38,357 nt of DNA from the NCBI GenBank assembly GCA_964428935.1, contig CAYSAG010000012.1:1-38357 (forward strand), given 5' to 3'. The first letter of the stretch is position 1. Each line of letters starts with the position of its first letter. This DNA comes from JAADHY01 sp964428935. Its GTDB lineage: Bacteria; Planctomycetota; Planctomycetia; Planctomycetales; Planctomycetaceae. The translations under genes were made by a program, and so were the position numbers. Shown piece by piece: positions 34,689-38,357 of the stretch. The notes below the pieces were generated by a model. That model was given only the letters and a program-made list of their open reading frames with translations, was not told where the DNA came from and ran no database searches.

Positions 34689-35259
34689 AAGACACCGCTC
34701 AGACGAACCGACCAACAGCAACCGAGTGCGGAGAGACGCCGGCCAGCAGGTCGGCGTTTTCTTTTTCCGGCGGCCGTCTGTCGCGGCGTCTCGGCCGCCA
34801 AGCGACTGCTCCCGCTCGACCGCAACGCCAGCACGCGCCGCGCACGCTCGGCCTGTGGCGGGACAGCCTGGCGCCGACCGTCTTCCTTCTTGCGGCCCTT
34901 CTGCTCCCGTTTGCAAGCCCGTTCCGGCTCATCTAGAATGGCCGCCGCTGGCCAGACGCGCCGCGAGGCCGGGCCTTTGTGAGCGGGCCTTGGCGGAAAG
35001 CGTTGCTCGTCGTGCAACCAACCGTCCGCCGCGGCGAGCCGTGGCGTTGTCGAACAACCGCAGTCGGGCGGGTGACGGCCGACGGTCGCGACGGAGGCCG
35101 CTCCAGCGCGCCGCCGGCGGCGTCGGCTGCGACGAGTTTTCTCCGAGCGTGACGGGACGAGACAGAGGTGACCCACTGAGAGCAGTGCCCCGGTGGCCTT
35201 TGTCGCGACGCGAGGCTTTCTCTGTCGCCGAACCAACGACAACAGACACAGCGAGTGCA
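34689..35259. other. Intergenic region upstream of the DUF1080 gene
   Basis: Apart from the terminator at 34736-34766 I see no feature. Frames on both strands are arginine-rich and lack ribosome sites. Confidence 0.4.
34736..34766 (+). terminator. Rho-independent terminator after the DUF1598-like gene
   Basis: Stem ACGCCGGCC (34736-34744), loop AGCA, then GGTCGGCGT (34749-34757), nine pairs with one G-T wobble, followed directly by a T-rich run (TTTTCTTTTT to 34766). It starts 48 bases after the stop codon. Confidence 0.8.
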
Positions 35260-36075
35260 ATGGCGGGACAACCGGGTTCCAGCTCTGGCAAGGCGGAATG
35301 GGGACGTTGGTCGGCGTACCGAGCAACTCGGCGCTCGTTCCTCAGCCGGCTCTCTGGCGGGGCATTCGCGCTTGTGGTCAGGCGTTTGACCGCCGCGGCG
35401 GCGCGAGTCCAAGGCGATGCCCGCCAGTCGCAACCAGCCGAGGTCGGCGGCTCGTCCCGTCAGCCGTTGTTGGACCCCAAGACGTTTGAGAAAGACTGGT
35501 TTTTTTTCTCAGCCGAGCCGACAGTGAAGCGGGCGGACGTGTGGGTCCTGTCGACGCAGGGCGGCTCCACCCTGCTCCAATGCCGCGGGAAAGGCAAACC
35601 GTTTGGGTACGTCCGGACCGTGCGAGCGTTCCAGAACTTCCGCTTGGGACTGCAGTGGATGTTTCCGGACGACGAAAACGGCAACAGCGGCGTGCTGATT
35701 AACACCGACGCCGTCGGCACTTCTCGCACCGCTGGCGACAAGATTTGGCCTCGAGCCATTCAAATCCAACTGCACCGCCCCAAGGCGGGCAGCGTTTTCC
35801 CCAGCGGAGGCGCCAAGACGGACAACACACTGGACGTCAAGAACCTGTCGAAGCCGCTGGGACAGTGGAACACGGGGGTCATTGTTGTCCGCGACGGCAC
35901 GTTGACCGCCACAATCAACGGACGAATGGTGGGCAAGGTGACCGGCTGCGTCCCGGACCACGGAAGCATTGCCCTGCAGTGCGAAGGGTCGAACGTCTAC
36001 TTTCGCGACCTCTGGATTGAGCCGCTTCCGCCAGTGCCGAAAGCTTCGCCCGAGACCGGCTCCAAAGCTCCGTGA
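35260..36075 (+). CDS. DUF1080 protein, 3-keto-disaccharide hydrolase family
   Basis: A 271-residue protein with one DUF1080 domain, about 60-255. This jelly-roll fold is now linked to cleavage of 3-keto-glycosides. Recognisable elements are 'DPKTFEKDWFFFSAE', 'FGYVRTVRAFQNFRLGLQWMF', the glycine-rich 'GNSGVLIN' and the ending 'GSIALQCEGSNVYFRDLWIEPL'. A possible twin-arginine signal lies at 22-45 (ATRRSFLSRL), but its h-region is interrupted by charged residues, so export is uncertain. The ATG at 35260 has no strong ribosome site. A GTG about 75 bases upstream is an alternative. DUF1080 proteins in planctomycetes often work with Gfo/Idh/MocA oxidoreductases, three of which are in this window, though not adjacent. 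Confidence 0.85.
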   Translation: MAGQPGSSSGKAEWGRWSAYRATRRSFLSRLSGGAFALVVRRLTAAAARVQGDARQSQPAEVGGSSRQPLLDPKTFEKDWFFFSAEPTVKRADVWVLSTQGGSTLLQCRGKGKPFGYVRTVRAFQNFRLGLQWMFPDDENGNSGVLINTDAVGTSRTAGDKIWPRAIQIQLHRPKAGSVFPSGGAKTDNTLDVKNLSKPLGQWNTGVIVVRDGTLTATINGRMVGKVTGCVPDHGSIALQCEGSNVYFRDLWIEPLPPVPKASPETGSKAP

Positions 36076-36215
36076 CCACTGCCCGCTCCGGACCGCCGCT
36101 CACTGCCTGGTGGCAGCCCGTCGACGGTCGAGACGACGCCGTGCAAAGCTGCGGCGTTTCTGCTTGGACGCAAGGTCGTGCGGACGCGAGACCACTTCCA
36201 GCGACGGCAGTCCAC

Positions 36216-36545
36216 TCACACCGGCTCCCCGTGCCGCTCGCACAGTTGACGGAGTAACGTCAACGAGTAAATGCCTCCGCCGTGCCCGTCGCTGAAGGAG
36301 ATGGCGTACGCGTAGTTTCCGACCGGTTCCATGGCCGTGGGCCGCACGCCAGCCCACGTTTGGAGCGGCTGGGGCGGCTCGTCTGACATCGACCGCCGAG
36401 TTCGGCACGTGGCGCACGGACAAAATTCGCGCACCACTTCCCACCGAACTCGGAAGCTCCGTCCGTCACTCCAGCGAATCGTCAGCGTGTCCCCTCGGCT
36501 CTGCAGGGCCGTTGGACGCAACTCGAACTGCTGGTCTGCTGCCAT
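36216..36545 (-). CDS. DUF971 domain protein
   Basis: A 109-residue protein made of one DUF971 (gamma-butyrobetaine hydroxylase N-terminal-like) domain. 'LTIRWSDGRSFRV' (21-33) and 'GNYAYAISFSDGHGGGIYSLTLLRQLC' (about 77-103) are typical. A zinc-binding-type CPCATC motif is at 42-47. DUF971 proteins have been linked in other bacteria to Fe-S cluster assembly and to gamma-butyrobetaine hydroxylase fusion, but the stand-alone form has no settled role. AAGCGGA precedes the ATG at 36545. It lies downstream of the symporter and its small subunit on the same strand, with a 134-base gap. Confidence 0.88.
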   Translation of the reverse strand: MAADQQFELRPTALQSRGDTLTIRWSDGRSFRVRWEVVREFCPCATCRTRRSMSDEPPQPLQTWAGVRPTAMEPVGNYAYAISFSDGHGGGIYSLTLLRQLCERHGEPV

Positions 36546-36679
36546 TCCGCTTGTCCTGTGACATTGGCACGCCGGCCGCCGAGCCTTTGCGCTGCGCTCC
36601 GTCGGCCACGAGGGGCGCAGGTCCGACCACGCCCTCGACCCGCCGCAGCCGCCCGGCCTCAGGCGCCCTCGCCCACCGC

Positions 36680-36844
36680 TCAGTCGGCGTCTTCGGTGTC
36701 TCGAGTGTCGATGTCCGGCGGTCCCTTCAAGTGCTCCTTAACGTCCAGCGGCGGCAAGGTGAGCACTCGGTAGAGGCAAAACCCAGACAGCCCCAGCACA
36801 AATCCGACCGAAACGAGCATCATGAGCCAGCCACCCAAAGTCAT
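36680..36844 (-). CDS. MetS-like small membrane subunit of NSS transporter
   Basis: A 54-residue peptide starting MTLGGWLMMLVSVG at an ATG at 36844, with GGGGAGA about 8 bases upstream, and ending ...DTRDTEDAD. One transmembrane helix covers about 5-27, followed by a charged tail with 'LDVKEHLKGPPDID'. It begins 36 bases after the stop of the sodium:neurotransmitter symporter gene on the same strand. This position, size and the MxxxGWxxM-type N-terminus match the MetS-type small subunits that accompany bacterial NSS transporters (first described as MetPS in Corynebacterium). It is short enough that gene callers often miss it. The assignment rests on context and size as well as sequence. Confidence 0.75.
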   Translation of the reverse strand: MTLGGWLMMLVSVGFVLGLSGFCLYRVLTLPPLDVKEHLKGPPDIDTRDTEDAD

Positions 36845-36880
36845 GCCGCATTCTCCCCTTGCAGCGGCTTCGTTGTCGTT

Positions 36881-38357
36881 TTACAGCTCAGCAAACCGCC
36901 CCTCTTTTTCCCACCTCTTCCCGGCAATGTGGACTAACAACAGGAAAAACACAAACAAGACCAGAATGAACAGAATGCTCTGGAACACGACCGGGTCCTG
37001 AGAAATCCTCGAAATGTAGCCAGGCTGGACCGTACCGTCTGCCAGTTTCTTGTCCGGCAGCTTGTCGTAACAAAACAGCAAGAAAATGACGCCCAGGTAA
37101 TACGGAGTCACGTACTTCAAAATCCATTGCACCGCGCGAGGAATGCGAATGTGAGCCCCTCGGTGCAGCTCTTCATGCCCCTTTTCAATTCCCAGCGCCC
37201 ACGCGTACATGGCCGACTGAACCATGGCCAAGACGTAAATCAGCGTTGTCCCCACCCAGAAGTCGAAGGTGTCCAGGGCCAGCATGTTCTCCGAAAAATA
37301 GACGACGTAACTCGCTCCTACGGCCGTCAGCGCCCCGAGCAGCGTCACCGACGCGTGCCGCTTCAGCCCAAACCCTTCTTCCAAAAAAGCAATGACCGGC
37401 TGCAGCATGGAAAGACTGCTGGTAATGGCTGCCAGAAACAGCATGAAAAACCACAGAAACCCGAAGAGGCGTCCGTAAGGCATCAGGGCGAACACGTTCG
37501 GCAAAGCGTTGAAGCCCAAGCCGAACGTACCGAAGGTCCCGGCTGCCGCCCCGAGGAAAACAAACGCCGCCGGAACCGTAATGAGGCCGCCCAGACACAC
37601 CTCGAAAAACTCGTTCATGCTGCTGGCCGTCAGGCCGCTCAAAGCAATGTCGTCGTCCCGGTTTACGTAACTTGCGTAGTTAATGATGATGCCAAAGCCA
37701 ACAGACAGGCTGAAAAAGATTTGGCCCGAGGCCGCCAGCCAGGTTTGGGGGTCCCGGAGTTTTTCAAAATGCGGATTCCACATGAAGCCCAGACCGCCCA
37801 GAACGGATTGTTCCGGCTTGGCCGGATCCGGAGTGCCCAGGGTCAGCACGCGAAGCAGCACGCACAAGGCGCACACAATCATGAGCGGCATGGCCACCTG
37901 GCAAAACGTTTCAATCCCGCGGCTCACCCCGCGGTAAATGAAGACGAAGTTCAGCGCGAACGTGACCGCAAGAATGAGCAGCAACTGGCGGTGCCCCGGC
38001 TCGAAGAGAATTCCGTCCTTCGACTTGCCCACAAACGAAGTAAAGAACTCCGTGTAGGCCTTGCTGTCGGAGCCCATCATTAACGTGCCGGTGAAGTAGT
38101 GCACGGCGTAGCCCAGACACCACGCCTCCACCACCACGTAGTACATGTAAATGACCGTGGGGACCAATAGGGCTAGCGCACCGAAGTAACGCGCGTACCG
38201 GTGTCGCCACAGAACCGAGTAGATTCCAGGAGCCGAATTGAAGCCGCGCGCCCCGCCGTAACGACCCATAGTCCATTCCGCCAGACACAACGGAATGCCG
38301 AGGACGAGCAGCGACACAAAGTAGGGAATCATGAACGCGCCGCCGCCGTTCTGAACC
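36881..38357 (-). CDS. Sodium:neurotransmitter symporter (NSS) family transporter, N-terminus cut by window edge
   Basis: The frame is open to the right edge, where it begins 'QNGGGAFMIPYF', the end of the TM1-TM2 region of the LeuT-type fold. About 490 residues are visible and TM1 is missing. About 11 helices remain. TM6 reads 'FSLSVGFGIIINYASY', matching the unwound substrate site of LeuT, and 'TSSLSMLQP' (TM8) provides the sodium-site Thr-Ser pair. Such proteins import amino acids or related amines with sodium. The substrate is not predictable. The stop (TAA) is at 36881-36883, and a small-subunit gene follows after 36 bases, so the two are probably one operon. Frequency of GAT/ATC is higher here than in most of the window. 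Confidence 0.93.
   Translation of the reverse strand, partial: VQNGGGAFMIPYFVSLLVLGIPLCLAEWTMGRYGGARGFNSAPGIYSVLWRHRYARYFGALALLVPTVIYMYYVVVEAWCLGYAVHYFTGTLMMGSDSKAYTEFFTSFVGKSKDGILFEPGHRQLLLILAVTFALNFVFIYRGVSRGIETFCQVAMPLMIVCALCVLLRVLTLGTPDPAKPEQSVLGGLGFMWNPHFEKLRDPQTWLAASGQIFFSLSVGFGIIINYASYVNRDDDIALSGLTASSMNEFFEVCLGGLITVPAAFVFLGAAAGTFGTFGLGFNALPNVFALMPYGRLFGFLWFFMLFLAAITSSLSMLQPVIAFLEEGFGLKRHASVTLLGALTAVGASYVVYFSENMLALDTFDFWVGTTLIYVLAMVQSAMYAWALGIEKGHEELHRGAHIRIPRAVQWILKYVTPYYLGVIFLLFCYDKLPDKKLADGTVQPGYISRISQDPVVFQSILFILVLFVFFLLLVHIAGKRWEKEGRFAEL

Noticed and set aside
1..38357. Defence island or biosynthetic gene cluster
   Set aside because: I looked for nucleases, reverse transcriptases, toxin-antitoxin pairs, NRPS/PKS or RiPP genes and found none. 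The XerC/D gene and the UvrD helicase are housekeeping types.

Overview
The window is about 38 kb of high-GC bacterial DNA with the gene repertoire of a Planctomycetota chromosome. The pointers are a pilin-like DUF1559 protein, three twin-arginine-signalled Gfo/Idh/MocA oxidoreductases, a DUF1080 sugar hydrolase, a sulfatase, several large exported proteins with PQQ-type beta-propeller repeats, and a sodium:neurotransmitter symporter followed by a MetS-like small subunit. I cannot name the genus. There are no rRNA or tRNA genes, no transposase and no CRISPR array. About 19 protein genes are supported, many with a clear AGGAG-type ribosome binding site. Two are cut by the window edges.

Layout. 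1-4620 (-): a very large exported propeller/helical-repeat protein, open at the left edge. 5061-6143 (-): a sulfotransferase. 6437-8271 (-): a coupled pair, a CNNM/CorC-type CBS-domain membrane protein and ybeY, the same pairing as ybeY-ybeX in E. coli. 8272-8782: a repeat-rich intergenic region. 8783-11942 (-): two Gfo/Idh/MocA oxidoreductases. 12206-12583 (+): panD. 12752-13699 (-): a XerC/D recombinase. 13844-15751 (-): a DUF1559 protein and a small CxxC membrane protein. 15976-18312 (-): a UvrD/PcrA helicase. 19070-25371 (+): a secreted protein of unknown function, then a methyltransferase-like/beta-propeller fusion. 25581-27119 (-) and 27673-28872 (+): a MurJ-type flippase and a GT4 glycosyltransferase, divergent across a structured repeat region. 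28906-30219 (-) and 30822-32363 (+): a third Gfo/Idh/MocA protein and a sulfatase, divergent. 32922-36075 (+): an exported DUF1598-like protein and a DUF1080 protein. 36216-36545 (-): a DUF971 protein. 36680-38357 (-): the MetS-like peptide and the NSS transporter, open at the right edge.

How it fits together. Part is ordinary housekeeping: DNA repair, dimer resolution, ribosome maturation, pantothenate synthesis and lipid II flipping. The rest is planctomycetal cell-envelope and glycan biology. Sulfatase, DUF1080 and TAT-exported oxidoreductases suggest breakdown of modified or sulfated sugars, while sulfotransferase, GT4 and the flippase suggest synthesis of envelope glycans. I found no defence island or biosynthetic cluster. 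The most unusual items are the exported methyltransferase-like/propeller fusion, the unrecognised 804-residue secreted protein, the nested palindromic and MITE-like repeats, and a strong bias against GAT/ATC that one oxidoreductase gene largely escapes.
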